Shown: positions 1 to 11,941 of the stretch, piece by piece | Layout of the letters: the number at the start of each line of letters is the position of its first letter | How positions within the stretch are numbered: position 1 is the stretch's first letter | DNA from: Megascapheus bottae | Taxonomy: Eukaryota; Chordata; Mammalia; Rodentia; Geomyidae | Assembly: GCA_024803745.1 (NCBI GenBank) | Contig: JANJXV010000010.1 | Span: forward strand, 31,207,525 to 31,271,524 | Reading direction: 5' to 3' | Length of the DNA stretch: 64,000 nucleotides | Notes under the pieces: generated by a model | Told to the model about the DNA's origin: nothing | The model's database searches: none | What the model saw: only the letters and a program-made list of their open reading frames with translations | Program-made: the position numbers and the translations under genes

Positions 1-391
1 TGCCATGCACATTCTTTGTCAGGTGGTTAAGTGTTTTAGTCAGTGATTAGTGGTTCTCTTTCTAAGTTTTGATTATATAGGATCACTAATAGAAATACTT
101 TCATTTGTCTGGAAATTAGCGTGTTGGATTTGACTTTGGCTTTTTCTTTTATTTCAGACTTTCTTCATTAGGTGCAAAAGAGGCTTTTAGTTGTTTCATT
201 CTTTTAAAAAAGCTTGCAGTAGAATAAAAGGCTATTTTATTAGGCAAATATTCATATTAGTAAACACAGTTTAGGGGTAAATTAATTTTGGTTGGGAGGT
301 TCAGAATAAGGCAGAGTTTTCATCTGCAACATTTGGCATTAGGGAATATGTGAACAGTTTCAAAATATATATATAGATACATGCATTTTAT

Positions 392-616
392 TTGTTTATT
401 TTATTTTTTTTTGTCAGTCCTAGGCTTTGGCTCAGGGCTTGAGCTCTTTGGCTCAGGGCTTGAGCTCTGTCCTTGGGTTTTCTCAAGGCTAGAGCTCTAC
501 CACTTGAGCCTCAGCACCACTTCCGGCTTTTTGCTACGTATGTGGTACCGAGGAATCGAACCCGGGTCTTCATGCATGCTAGGCAAGCACTCTACCACTA
601 GGCCAAACTCCCTGCC
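392..616 (-). repeat. Family A dimeric tRNA-derived SINE
   Basis: Reads as T-run, degenerate second unit, then the tRNA-like head in reverse. Flanked by the 10-bp duplication tgcattttat at 382-391 and 617-626. It has a local duplication of ggctcagggcttgagctct. Confidence 0.85.
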
Positions 617-925
617 TGCATTTTATGAAGTTTAGATTATAGAGGTTAATATTGTGATTTTACCTGCTTCAAAAGAATATTTATGTGTGTATATGTGCAA
701 AAGACTGCTAATGTGTTATTTTAAATAAGTCATCACTTTAAATGTGAATACTGAATCTTAACTTACAAATATTGTATTTCTTCATATGTATGTATATATA
801 AATACAAAGGTAGTGAACCTCTTTTTCTCTTTTCTTTTTCCTTTTTTCTTTTTTTGAGATAGAGTCTCTGTATTCTGGGCTGGGCTTGAATTTAAAATTT
901 TCCTGCCTCCATCTCTGTCCTAATA

Positions 926-1130
926 GTTTTTTTTTGTCAGTTGTGGGACTTGAACTCTGCGCCTGGGCCTTGTCCCTGAGCTCTTCAGCTCAAGGCTACC
1001 ACAGCACCATTTCCAGTTTTCTAGTGGTTAATGGGAGATAAGAGTCAGGGACTTGAGTGCTTGGCTTTGAACCTTGATCCTCAGATCTCAGCTTCCTGAG
1101 TAACCAGGTGAGAGCCACTGCTCCCGGCAG
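926..1130 (-). repeat. Family B composite SINE (7SL-like + ID-like)
   Basis: Antisense copy with T-run, ID-like part, the gttaatgggagataagagtc linker motif and the reversed B1-like head. Confidence 0.75.
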
Positions 1131-1193
1131 TGTTCTAATATGTCTTAAAAATGTTTTTTTTTTCCTTCCCCCTTCTCTTTAAGAGGTACTTCC

Positions 1194-1390
1194 AACTGGG
1201 AATGTGGCTTGATGGTAGAGTGCTAATTACCATGCTAATTACCTTATAAACAGAAAAAGCCAGAAGTGGTGTTGTAGGTCAAGTGGTAAAGTGCTAGCCT
1301 TGAACAAAAAAATTCAGGAACAGGGCCTAGGCCCTGAGGTCAAGCCCCAGGACTGGCAAAAAAAAAAAAAGAAAAAGAAAAAAAAAAGAT
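1194..1390 (+). repeat. Family A SINE, sense copy
   Basis: Begins aactgggaatgtggc and ends in an A-rich tail. Imperfect duplication near agaggtacttcc upstream and agatacttcc downstream. Confidence 0.75.
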
Positions 1391-1524
1391 ACTTCCTTGG
1401 AGGACATTGTTTTATAATATTTTAAATATATTTAAATCTATTTCAGATAACTTCTAAGCTTATACATTGTTTCATTTTTAATTTTAGGATGGCATTCTGT
1501 CGCCAGATTTCCAGTGTTAAAATC

Positions 1525-1695
1525 CTTGTTCTGTCACTTAGTAGCTAGATGACTGTGAATGAATTATTTAACTTTTTTCAGTCTATTTTATTTGAAAAAT
1601 GGGAATGATAATAGTGCTCCTCACAATGCTTATGTTGATTAAGTAATGTAATTAACTTAGCTGAGTATCTACCTCATTCTAACTATTTAAATAGT
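1525..1695 (+). repeat. MIR element
   Basis: Contains degenerate MIR core order: ctgtcacttagtagctag, then gactgtgaatgaattattta, then aaaatgggaatgataatag. Old mammalian tRNA-SINE. Confidence 0.7.
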
Positions 1696-1697
1696 GC

Positions 1698-1936
1698 TTA
1701 TTTATTTATTTATTTTTGTGGGCTTGAACTCTGCCTGGGTGCTGTCCCTGAGCTCTTCAGCTCCAGGTTACCACCCTACTCTTGACGCAAGGCCCATTTC
1801 CTGTTTTTTTTCTACAGGTTAATTGGAGGTAAGAGTCTCAGGTCCTTTTGTGCCCAGGCTGGCTTTGAACCTTGATCCTCAGATCTCAGCCCCTTAATAG
1901 CTAGTATTATAGAAGAGAGCTACTGAGCCTGCCCGG
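1698..1936 (-). repeat. Family B composite SINE
   Basis: Antisense copy after a TTTA run, with the ctgagctcttcagctc and ggctggctttgaacc landmarks. Directly followed by a younger family A insertion. Confidence 0.75.
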
Positions 1937-1959
1937 TTGCTTATTTACATGCTGCTTTA

Positions 1960-2171
1960 TTTTTTTATTTTTATTTTTTTTTTGCCAGTCCTGGGCTTGA
2001 GCTCAGGGCCTGAGCACTGTCCTTGGACTCTCTCAAGGGTAGAGCTCTACCACTTGAGCCTCAGCACCACTTCCGGCTTTTTTCTATGTATGTGGTACCG
2101 TGGAATCGAACCTGGGTCTTCGTGCATGCTAGGCAAGCACTTTAACCACTAGGCCAAACCCCAGGCCCCAG
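1960..2171 (-). repeat. Family A SINE with 14-bp target duplication
   Basis: The duplication tacatgctgcttta occurs at 1946-1959 and 2172-2185. Has the ctttaaccactagg variant of the head (subfamily A1). Confidence 0.9.
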
Positions 2172-2642
2172 TACATGCTGCTTTAAAACTAATAATTTCA
2201 AATTACCTATGCAGAGAAAAGTATTGGCATTTTTATTTATGGGCTGAGCAGAAATTGTACCTGAACTTATTAGGTTTGGGACAAGTTAGAATTTTAATTG
2301 ACCCAAGCTTTGACTATAAAAATAGAGGATTTCCTCTATGGGCTCTGAGTGTAGTGGTGTCTGTGATTTGCTGTTTCACAATAGTGTGCAAGCCTCTGTT
2401 CACTTATACTTTGACCAAAAAAAGGTAATCATGCTGATCCAAAATATTTGCTTTGAAAAATGAAAGCTTTTTATTATTTTAGCATAATGAAGTAAATATT
2501 TAAGGACAAAAAGTTTATGCACACACACATACACACACTCTAATTTGTGGTTAATCAGAAGGCTGATACCCAGAGAATCACAGTTTGAAGCCAATTTAGG
2601 TAGAAAAGTTTCAAGTCTCTCATCTCTAAAATAACCAGCAAA

Positions 2643-2870
2643 AACTGGACTGGGGGTATGACCGAAGGGATGGAGCACCATGGGAACAAGCAAGCCAAGT
2701 AAGCTTGAGACCCTGAATTTAAACCCCTGTATTGGCAAAACTTAAAATAAAACAAATAAATAAAGGTGTCTTTCTTGGCTAGTGGAATAGCGCCAATAGT
2801 AGAGTATCTTTCTAACAAGCCCAAGGCCCAAAGTTCAAACCCCAGTACTACAAAAGAAAACAGGTATATA
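2643..2870 (+). repeat. Two old monomeric ID-like SINEs
   Basis: Two consecutive tRNA/ID-like monomers, about 2643-2760 and 2769-2870. Each has a tagtggaatagcgcc- or gggatggagcacc-type A box and a degenerate B box followed by A-rich sequence. Confidence 0.5.
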
Positions 2871-3070
2871 TTTTAGCATTTCTTTTTAAATTAAGCTTTG
2901 TGGGATAGACATACAGCTTTGCATATAAAGTTAGATTTGTTACAACAAATTATACTGAAAATTAACTTGCAGTATGTTAATACCACATAGAAATTTTAGT
3001 GTTAAGCCTCTGTATCACTTCTGTTGTTCATATTTTGCTAAATTTTCCACATAACAGGTTTAGAAATGAG

Positions 3071-3330
3071 AAGAGACTCTGGGCATCAGTGGCTTATGCC
3101 TGTAATCATAGCTGCTGAGGAGGCTGAGATCCGAGGATAGAGGTTCAAAGCTAACAGGAAAGTGCATGAGATTCTATCTCCAATTAACTACCCTAACCCC
3201 TCCCTCTCCCCCCAATGTGGAGCTGTGGCTCAAGTGATGAGTCCTTAGCCTTGAGCAAAAAAGCTCAGGGACAGTGACCAGGCCTTGAGTTTTAAGCTGT
3301 AGGACCAGCAAACACACACTTACACATAAG
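3071..3330 (+). repeat. Family B composite SINE, sense
   Basis: Shows cagtggcttatgcctgtaat, the ggaggctgagatccgagga motif, then the ID-like part and a CA-rich tail. Confidence 0.75.
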
Positions 3331-3665
3331 TCAAAAGAGAACTAAAGGAAATTTTTCCTCATGTAGCTATATTCTTACCAAATGTGAGGTAGACTAAAAT
3401 TAAGATCTAGCCAGTAAAGGCCAGTTGATGTGCCTCAAGTCATTATTATTTTTCTTAGTTTATGTGAGTCTGCCAGATGTATCTCAGGATTCCCCGTGAG
3501 TTACAGTGAATTTTTGATTAGTTGACATTGCACAGTGATGTATGCATGTGACTGTCTGATTACAGAATTTTTACATTCATTCATTGAGTTTTATAATCTA
3601 GCCATTTTGGTTTCATATCAGTTATAGAGCTCAATTATAAATATAGCTAAGCTGTTTAAATCAGT

Positions 3666-4003
3666 TTTTTTTTTTTTTAAATGTATGTGATATTGAGGAA
3701 TCAAACCTGGGTCTTCGTGCATGCTAGGCAATTACTCTACCACTAGGCCAAATTCCTAGCCCTAATCTTTTTCTTTTTTTATTTTTATTGGTGATGGGGC
3801 TTGAACTTTGGGCACTGTTAGTTCTTCAGCTCAAAGCTATGGTACTACTACTTGAGCCATAGCTGCACTTCTGGTTTTCTGGTGATTAATTGGAGATAAG
3901 ATTCACTCGGAGTTTTTAGTGCCTGGGCTAGCTTTGAATCGCAATCCTCAGATTTCAGCCCCCTGAGTATCTAGGATTACAGGCATGAGCCACAGCACCT
4001 AGC
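3666..4003 (-). repeat. Partial family A then family B SINE
   Basis: 3666-3760 is the head half of a family A copy. 3768-4003 is a full antisense family B copy ending in the reversed cctgtaatcc-type B1 head. Confidence 0.7.
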
Positions 4004-4146
4004 AGTCTTTTTCTTTTCTAGGTACTTACTTTTTGCTTTATGTTATGCCTCAAACTTGCCATTTAGTTTTATTTCATTTTGTTTGTAGATTTTCAAGTAT
4101 AATAAAATTCTTTATTAGTGATTGCCAATATTATATTTTACTAATT

Positions 4147-4336
4147 TTTTTTTCTGGTCTTGGGGCTTGAATGCAGGGCCTGGGTACTATCCTCAGGCAT
4201 TTCTCAAGGCTTGTGTTCTACCACTTGAGCCACAGCTCCACTTCCAGCTTTTTCTGTATATGTTACCAGGGAATCGAACCCAGGGCTTTGTGCATGCTAG
4301 GTGTGCACTCTACCACTAGCCCATGCTCCCAGCCCA
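4147..4336 (-). repeat. Older family A SINE
   Basis: Antisense dimer with the ggggcttgaa variant and no clear target duplication; more diverged than the A1 copies. Confidence 0.75.
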
Positions 4337-4497
4337 TATATTTTACTTATTTTATATGCTTAATATGTAAAACTTGATCTATAAAGAATAAATACAATTT
4401 TAATATGTTTAATAATATGCCATATATTATATAAAATACATGCTTTATATAAAGCACATTGTGTTTTATGTAATATATATGGTGTATTATGTTTTAT

Positions 4498-4702
4498 GCA
4501 TGTTGTGCTGGTCCTGGGGCTTGAACTCAAGGTCTTGGATCACTTGTTTAGCTTTTTCACTGAAAGCAAGTACTTTACACTTGAGCTACATTTCCACCTC
4601 TGGCTGTTTTGGTGATTAATAGGAGGTAAGAGTCTCGTGGGCTCTTCTGCCCAGGCTGGCTTTGAACCTCTACCCTAGAATCTTAGCCTCCTGAGTGGCT
4701 AG
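4498..4702 (-). repeat. Family B SINE
   Basis: Antisense composite with taggaggtaagagtc linker and ggctggctttgaacc; the terminal B1 end is eroded. Confidence 0.65.
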
Positions 4703-4933
4703 AAGTGTTTAATCTTTTCTGCCTTTTCAGCTTTTACTATTTTAAGTCTTTCAGAATTTATAAGGTACTATAAGATGAATAGTGGCTTAAAGAGATATCT
4801 TTTTTTGTGGTTCTGGCATTTGAAAGCAGAGCTCCATGCTTGCTGTCATTTGAAACAAGCTTGTTTTGTTCTGGTTATTTTCTTTTCATATTTTGCTTGT
4901 ACTGGTTTGAATTTAGAACCTTTTGCTTGGCTG

Positions 4934-4955
4934 GCTTGCTTGCTTGCTTGCTTGC
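4934..4955 (+). repeat. (GCTT)n microsatellite
   Basis: About five and a half tandem GCTT units inside an old ID-like fragment. Confidence 0.9.
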
Positions 4956-5060
4956 TAAGCTGATGTTCTGCCTCTTGAGACTCACCTCCAGCCCAGCTCT
5001 ACCTGTTATTTTGAAGACAGAATCGTGAGATCCGAAGAACTTTTATTTGCTTAAGCTTCT

Positions 5061-5253
5061 TTTTTTTTCCAGTCCTGGGCTTGAGCTCAGAGCATGAGCA
5101 CTGTCCTTGGACTTTCTCAAGGCTAGAGCTCTACCACTTGAGCCTCACCACCACTTCCAGCTTTTTTCTATGAATGTGGTACCGAGGAATTGAACCTGGG
5201 TCTTCATGCATGCTAGGCAAGCACTCTACCACTAGGCTAACTCCTGGCCCCGC
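5061..5253 (-). repeat. Family A SINE
   Basis: Antisense dimer with the ctctaccactagg head variant (subfamily A2). Confidence 0.8.
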
Positions 5254-5261
5254 TTCTTTCT

Positions 5262-5320
5262 TTTTTTTTTTAATATATTTTTTATTGTAATTAATGAAGG
5301 GTTACATTGAACTGTTAGAT
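5262..5320 (-). mobile_element. L1 3' end fragment
   Basis: Antisense terminal L1 3' UTR: T-run, then ttttattgtaattaat and gaagggttacatt, the signature shared by about ten fragments in the window. Confidence 0.65.
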
Positions 5321-5484
5321 TAAGATTTTAGAATTCTGAGTAGCCAGGATTATGAGCATAAGCTACTAGTGCCAAGCACTTAACGGGTATCTTAAAAGTG
5401 ATTCATTCATGTGTTTATGCTATGTTTAAAGTTGAAAATTTTTGTTTTGGAGTAAATACAGATTTTTGAGTTAGTGAGTTAAAC

Positions 5485-5681
5485 TTTTTTTTTTTTGCCT
5501 GTCCTGGGCTTGAGCTCAGGGCCTGAGCATTGTCTTTGGACTTTCTCAAGGATGGAGCTCTACCGCTTAAGCCTCATCACCACTTCTAGCTTTTTTCTGT
5601 GTATGTGGTACTGAGGAATCGAACCCGGGTCTTAGTGCATGCTAGGCAAGCACTCTACCACTAGGCCAAACCCCCGGCACC
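5485..5681 (-). repeat. Family A SINE with 9-bp target duplication
   Basis: gagttaaac flanks it at 5476-5484 and 5682-5690. Confidence 0.85.
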
Positions 5682-6067
5682 GAGTTAAACATTACTGAGT
5701 TAGTAAGATATCTTTTAAAATACTCTAGTTATCCTAAACTCTAGATTAAATAAAATTTATTATTTTTTTAAACTCTTGGAACATTGAGTATATTTAAGTT
5801 GATTTTTAGGTTATGTTTTTAATGTGTAATTTTGAACTACTTTCATTTGGTTAGATATGAAATGGAATGCCTGAGTTTTTCTATTTTTTTCCTCCTTCAT
5901 AACTATTTTACCAGATTCAATTTGGCTATTTCATAAAATGTACTCGGCATTTTGTCATTGTTTATAAAAAGAGGCTGTGGACTTCTGAAGGTTTTTAATT
6001 GATGTCATAGAGATTCAACTAGCATATAATGTGATTGTGTCTTATTTGCTTAATATTTTTTTGATAA

Positions 6068-6735
6068 AATTCTTTTTTTTTTTCTTTTTGCCCAACCTGG
6101 GGCTTGAATTCAGTGTCTAGGCACTGTCCCTGAGCTTTATTGTTGAAGGCTAATTACGTTAGCCTTGTTCCTCTAGCTAGTTAAGTTACTCTACTACTTG
6201 AGCCACAGCTCTACTTCTGGTTTTTTAGTGGCTAATTAGGAGATAAGAATCTCATGGCCAGGTAAAAATGTAAGAAAGGGTTAATTAAGAACAAAGAGAA
6301 ACATGTGAAAGGGTATCAATGTTTCTGAAGTAATGCACCTTCTATCTGGTGAATATAATGTAACCCTTCTATTAATTACAATAAAAATATATGGAAAAAA
6401 AAACATACAGGAAGATGCTGGGTGCTTTTATTCACAGTAATGTTTAAAAACCAGCATATTTCAAAACAAGTCTCTGGGATTGGTGAAGGAGCATGTATCT
6501 TAGAATTCAATTATCACCCTTAAGCAAAAGCAGATTACTCAAATCAAGAATTGTGCACTCTTCTTTGTCCTTACAGGAACTTCACTTATAGCAAAGCAAG
6601 CAAAAACAAGGTTTGATTTTCAAACAATAAGAAAAAAATTAAAAAAAAAATCTCATGGCCTTCCCTGAATTGTAATCCTCAAATCTTAGCCTCCTGAGTA
6701 GTTGGGATTATAGGCATAAGCCAGTGATGTCTGTC
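6068..6735 (-). repeat. Family B SINE split by an L1 insertion
   Basis: The antisense composite runs 6068-6259, is interrupted, and resumes at 6661 with ttccctgaattgtaatcctc through to about 6735. The interruption is bounded by aatctcatggcc. Confidence 0.85.
6260..6648 (+). mobile_element. L1 3' end with apparent 3' transduction
   Basis: Sense L1 3' UTR (about 6290-6385, ending aattacaataaaaat then an A-run) is followed by about 250 bp of unrelated sequence ending in an A-rich tail. The whole is flanked by the 12-bp duplication aatctcatggcc at 6248-6259 and 6649-6660. Confidence 0.8.
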
Positions 6736-6747
6736 TCAAAATGTTTT

Positions 6748-6943
6748 TCTTTTTTGCCATACCTGGGGCTTGAACCAGGGGTTGGGCACTGCCTTTGGAT
6801 ACTTTTTGCTCAAGGCTAGCTCTCTGTCACTTGAGCCACAGTGTCACTTCCAGGTTTTTCTGTGTATGTTGTATTGGAGAATTGAACTTAGGGCTTCATG
6901 CATGCTAGGCAAGCATGCTATCACCAGGCCATGCTCCTGACCC
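6748..6943 (-). repeat. Older family A SINE
   Basis: Antisense dimer with ggggcttgaacc and gggcttcatgcatgctagg; diverged. Confidence 0.7.
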
Positions 6944-7182
6944 ATTCAAAGATTTTTCTTAACCACCAGTTCATTTAATTTTGGACAGTAAAAAACAGGC
7001 AGATAACTTAACAGGCAGACTGCAAGCATTGTCTTTATTTTTGCAATTTAGACAATTTTGGTTGTAATACACTTAGTAAATTGTGCAAAGGTGAATGCAG
7101 GCTATTTGGGATACTTGGTTTGACATTTTTCCTATTACCTTACATCAATGTTTTCAGACTTCTTAGTAGGGTACCTCAGTAA

Positions 7183-7355
7183 ACTGGAGGACTTCTTGAA
7201 CCACAAGTTTCTTGATCCACCCCAGAGTTTCTGATGCTGTATAATTCTGTAGGTCCTGGTTGAGACTTGAGGATTTGAGAATTTTTATTTTTAAGTCCCC
7301 AAGTGATTCTGATTCTGGTGATCTGAATCGACATTTTGAGAGCCACTGAATTACA
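7183..7355 (+). mobile_element. hAT/Charlie-type MITE fossil (MER20-like)
   Basis: Degenerate match to the known order: cccagagtttctgat, gtaggtcctggttgagac, gagaattt, aagtccccaagtgattctg, ttttgagagccactg. Exact family name is uncertain. Confidence 0.5.
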
Positions 7356-7468
7356 GTGTCTCTCATCAGATCCTTAATATGTTCTATTCATTTAGTGAGT
7401 AGAATGCATATGCATTTATCTCATTTTATCTGTAAACCCTTTTTATAGCTCAGCGTGGAGTGTATTAA

Positions 7469-7570
7469 CCTGATTTTGTAGGTGAGAAACAGTGGCTTCA
7501 GCAAGGCAACATGATAGAATGCAGCTCCATGTGAAGTGTGGTGTAGACCCTTGCTTAGCCACTTTCACTG
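7469..7570 (-). repeat. MIR fragment
   Basis: Antisense MIR-like series: gattttgtaggtgagaaac, then gcaaggcaacatgat. Weak. Confidence 0.4.
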
Positions 7571-7707
7571 TGTTAAATTTCCCTATATGTAATATAGGGA
7601 AGAAACTCCATACTATAGTTTGTTAGTTTGTTTTTGCTTCCTTAGCATTATATGTTACCATTATCTTCACAATATTGGATGGATTCCCTCCTACTCTGTG
7701 CCACTAT

Positions 7708-7870
7708 TTTTGGCAGTGTTTACAGAGCTCTTGGTGGTCAGGCTCATAACTTCCGGGGGCATAGGTTGCTAGTGGCATCTAGTGATAAATAAAGGTCCAT
7801 GCTGCTGCTAAAAACATCCTTCAGTACATAGAATTCTTCCTTTCCATCCCCAACAGAGTAAACCAGACCC
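7708..7870 (+). mobile_element. MER5A-like hAT fossil
   Basis: Contains gctagtggcatctagtg, then gctgctaaaaacatcc and cagtacatagaattcttcc, in the order seen in MER5A. Confidence 0.6.
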
Positions 7871-8365
7871 AAATCTTGTTGAGTGTGTGCATCTCTAAGT
7901 ATAGTACTTTTGTCCCTAGATTGTGCTAAGACGATGGACGATGCAATTACTAGTAAATAATGGAGCTGTGCCCAACATCTAGGTTTTCTGACTCCCACAA
8001 GGTCAGTATTTAATAAGAATGTTGTCCACAAAAAGTAGTCCTAGTAAGGAAAAAGATGTATTTGGAGAGAATTGTGAAAGCATTGTTCCGAATCTTTCCT
8101 AGAAAATATTTTCAAAAAGGATTAGTGAGTGTAATGCACTATGTATTGTACTCAGAAGGATGTCACATGAGATGCAGGATGGATATGCTGCATATTAAAA
8201 CAATTTAGAATGATTTTCTATGCCGGTAATAGCAGTCCTCTTTTAGTTATGTAATTGTTTAGTTTAGTGGGAGTTACTTTGTTTTGTTGCTTTTTATTAG
8301 TCTGAAACTTTTCTCCAAAGTTGCTTTTGTTATAGTCACGTGTAGTGAGGCTAAATGTACTGAAA

Positions 8366-8423
8366 GAAAACTGCAGATTTCTGACAAGTTTCCAGAAAAC
8401 TGCAAATTTCTGACAAGTTTCCA
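8366..8423 (+). repeat. 29-bp tandem duplication
   Basis: Two adjacent copies, 8366-8394 and 8395-8423, differ at one base (gcagattt versus gcaaattt). Confidence 0.95.
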
Positions 8424-9172
8424 GATAAAGAAATAGGACTGACTTGACTCAAGGTTTTTTTTTGTTGCATACTTTACAATATTTTGTAGGCCTTAAATTT
8501 GTTGTTAGCCTGTTGACTTAAAGTACTTTAACTTACCTAAGACAAAAACTTGAATTAATGTGAAATTGCTAGAAAAAAATACTTTAAATTCGTTCAAGGA
8601 TGTGAAGATTCTGATGCAGTAGCAAGGATTATGAATTTTTTGGTTTTATTTTTAGGGCAAACATGTAATTATACAACTGTTTTAGGAACAGGTTTGCTGT
8701 GATTTTTTTTTTTCCCCAGTTCGAGTTTTATAATTTGAACACACAGAATCAGATCAAGGACTTTTAAAAATTCTTACCAAATTTACACTTTGACTAAGTA
8801 TTATAATTCTTAGTTATGAAATTTAAGGGGATATTCAGACATTCTCATGAATATTTTAAAACTAGGTTGGCCAGTCATGAATCTCCAGGTTTATTAGAAA
8901 ATTAAATACTACAATAGTACTTGTTCCTGTAATCTACTTTAGTAATGACATTTATAATGTCTTCCTAAATGAATAAAATATTCATTGCTTACTATATTCA
9001 AGACTTTTTAAAATAAAAATATAAGACAAAGAAATCAGATTGTCCTAAAAAAGAATCTTATGGTTTAATCAAATTCATGGTAAATTTAAAGCAATATTAA
9101 AAAATACAAATTCAGAAAATAGAAACTCACAATTACCTGTTTTCAAAATTGAAATAATGAGGAATATTTATT

Positions 9173-9306
9173 ATTATTTTTTATTTTATTTTATTGTAAT
9201 TAACAAAAGGGTTACATGATATTTGCCAGATAGAAGGTGCATTAATTCACATATATTGATACCCTTCACATGTCTTGATCCCCATTACCCTCCCCTCCAC
9301 CCCCCC
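9173..9306 (-). mobile_element. Truncated L1 3' end with 13-bp duplication
   Basis: aggaatatttatt occurs at 9160-9172 and 9307-9319, bounding about 130 bp of antisense L1 3' UTR. Confidence 0.85.
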
Positions 9307-9341
9307 AGGAATATTTATTTTATAGTTACACATGAAGTTTC

Positions 9342-9543
9342 TTTCCTTTTTTTTTTTTTTCCAGTCCTGGGCATGAGCTCAGGGCCTGAGCACTGTCCTT
9401 GGACTTTCTCAAGGCTAGAGCTCTATCACTTGAGCCTCAGCACCACTTCCGGCTTTTTTCTATGTATGTGGTACCGAGGAATCGAACCCAGGTCTTCATG
9501 CATGGTAGGCAGGCACTTTAACCACTAGGCCAAACTCCCGGCC
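9342..9543 (-). repeat. Family A SINE (A1)
   Basis: Antisense dimer, ctttaaccactagg head and T-run tail. Confidence 0.85.
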
Positions 9544-10738
9544 TCCTTTTTTTTTTTTTTAATGGAACTAGTATTTAAATTCAAGGCCTTCTGCCTGCTA
9601 AACAGGCACAATACCATTTAAAGTATTGTTGGCTAGAAGGTTTTTTTCCAAATTATTTCTAATTCATACATAATACTGAAAGCATATTTCACTTATTTTA
9701 TTGTAGGAATAGAGTATTTTGAATGCCAAGTAGAAGAAATCTGGATAAACTATATCATACTTTATATTAACAGAATTAACAGAATGTTGCTTTACATTTT
9801 TCAAATCAGAAAGTAGTGATGTTATTCTCTGAAACATAAATAAATGGCCAACCCTGATCAATTACTGTCACAGCAAACACAAGGCAACTATGCAAATACA
9901 ATTTAAAACTTGTAATGTGTATTATTTGTACTTTAACCTTATTAGCTAATCGATAGATTTCTCTATCACTGAAACGTATTCATTTTATTGATACAGTTAG
10001 GAAAAATATTTAAAATAAAGAGAGTAGAAACATTTTTTTCTCAGAAACAAAATTGCTTGTTGGAATAACATTTTTCCAAATAAGATAAAATTGTTTCAAC
10101 TCTTAAAGGGATTTTTATTTAAGTACATGTTAATAAAGATGTTCATAAAAATGTAGTGTTGGCAAACATATTTTGTTAGTATGCATGTATGGTTTTGACA
10201 ATAGAAGAAGCAGTCTCATGTCTTGAAATAGCTTTTATAGACTAGTTTGTAGAGAATCTATAAAATAGAGTAGTAAACTAAAAAGTGTGATGCTGTTTTT
10301 CACATCTAGTTTGTGGTCAAGATTATGTGAAATATTTTAAAATATGCTAAGGTCCTGATTATTAAAGCTGTTTGGAATCTTTTTAATACTGAAAAGGTCA
10401 CACAGATTGTGATTATTGTGCACTGTCCAAGAACCAAATGCCTACCATCTGTTACTCAAATGAAGGGAAAAGTTAAGATAATTTAGTGATACAAGTGGTT
10501 TTGACATCTTCGTTTCTGGAATCATCTAATAATTTCTGAAGATATAAGGCTAAACTTTAGGCTTTTTCCAAAATGAAATTTTAAGTTATGAAATTTTATG
10601 CTAATGTTTATATTTTTCTACTAAAAGAAACTATGTATTATTTCTCAACTTGCATATGGATTGAGGATTATGTAATAAGGCTGGCTTTTAGGCTGCCTTG
10701 CTTTTACTTGATTATCTGGATGCTTAAGTGTGTAGTGT

Positions 10739-11036
10739 TTTTTTTTTTTGTTTCCTTTTTTGTTTTTTGTTTTTGTGGGTCATGGGGCTTGAACTCTGGA
10801 CCTGGGCGCTGTCTCTGAGCTGCCGCCCTACCCCCTGGGCCTGGGTGTTGTGCCTGAGCTCTTGGATTCAAGGCTACCACCCTACCCCTTGAGCCACAGC
10901 CCCCCCTTCCCCTTTTTTAGTGATTAATTAGAGATGAGTCTCACTTTCTCTAGTGCCTGGGCTGGCTTTGAACCTTGCTCCTCAGGTCTCAGCCTCCTGA
11001 ATAGCTGGGATTACTGGTGTGAGCCGCTACACCTGG
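10739..11036 (-). repeat. Family B SINE with internal duplication
   Basis: Antisense composite, lengthened by a repeated cctgggcgctgt...gagct...cctaccccctg block at about 10799-10895. Confidence 0.75.
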
Positions 11037-11520
11037 CTGCAGTGTATTTTTAACTTAAGATTTTGTACAGGTTTTTGATATTTTAAAACTAGTTTTCCTA
11101 ACAAAATGTGCAAGAAGTCATTGTAGCACTTAATCAGAGAACTGCTTTAATATTCTTTTACATTTATTAATGCATTCTTTGAATAGGAAGATTCTTTGTC
11201 TGAGCAATGGTCAATAATTTTGCTTTTTCTTTTCAGTTGTTGTAATTCATTTTTACTAAAATGGTATCTTTCAGTCAAAAGCATCAAAGCATGGATAGGT
11301 AGCTTATTGAAGTTAAAGTTAGGCTAGGTAATATAGGGTTACTCTCATATCTGTTAGTATATACTAATTTTTCTGTTAAAATTCATATTGTTAAATTCTA
11401 AAATGTATTTTAATGTTTCAGTATGTAATTTCAGTTTTTGTTTTTTAATAATTTTCTAATGTAGACTATGAAGTTGATACCATGTTTAAAATATCCTCAG
11501 TGGGATTAAGAATTATTTTA

Positions 11521-11941
11521 TTTTTTGCCAGTCCTGGTCTTAAGCTCCGGGCCTGAGCACTGTCCTTGGATTTTTCTCAAAGCTAGAGCTCAACCAGTTG
11601 AGCCTCAGCACCACTTCTGGCATTTTTCTATGTATGTGGTACTGAGGAATCGAACCCGGGTCTTCAGGTATGCTAGGCAAGCACTCTACCACTAGGCCAA
11701 CTCCCAGCCCAGGAATTATTTTTATTTATTTATTTATTTATTTATTTATTTTTTGCCAGTCCTGGGCTTGAGCTCAGGGCCTGAGCACTGTCCTTGGACT
11801 TTTCTCAAGGCTAGAGCTCTACCACTTGAGCCTCAGCACCACTTCCGGCCTTTTTTCTATATATGTGGTGCCGAGGAATCGAACCCGGGTCTTCATGTAT
11901 GCTAGGCAAGCACTTTAACCACTAGGCCAAACTCCTGGCCC
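11521..11941 (-). repeat. Two family A SINEs inserted at the same site
   Basis: First copy 11521-11710, second copy 11727-11941. The second is flanked by the 16-bp aggaattatttttatt at 11711-11726 and 11942-11957, and the same target lies left of the first copy with one mismatch. Confidence 0.88.

Noticed and set aside
7744..8031. A 95-codon minus-strand open frame
   Set aside because: It overlaps a MER5A-like transposon fossil and has no recognisable domain.
9342..9543. A family of similar small proteins (with LYHLSLSTTSGFF and CMWYRGIEP) recurring across the window
   Set aside because: They are translations of antisense family A SINEs and repeat wherever a SINE does; there is no independent start context or conservation.
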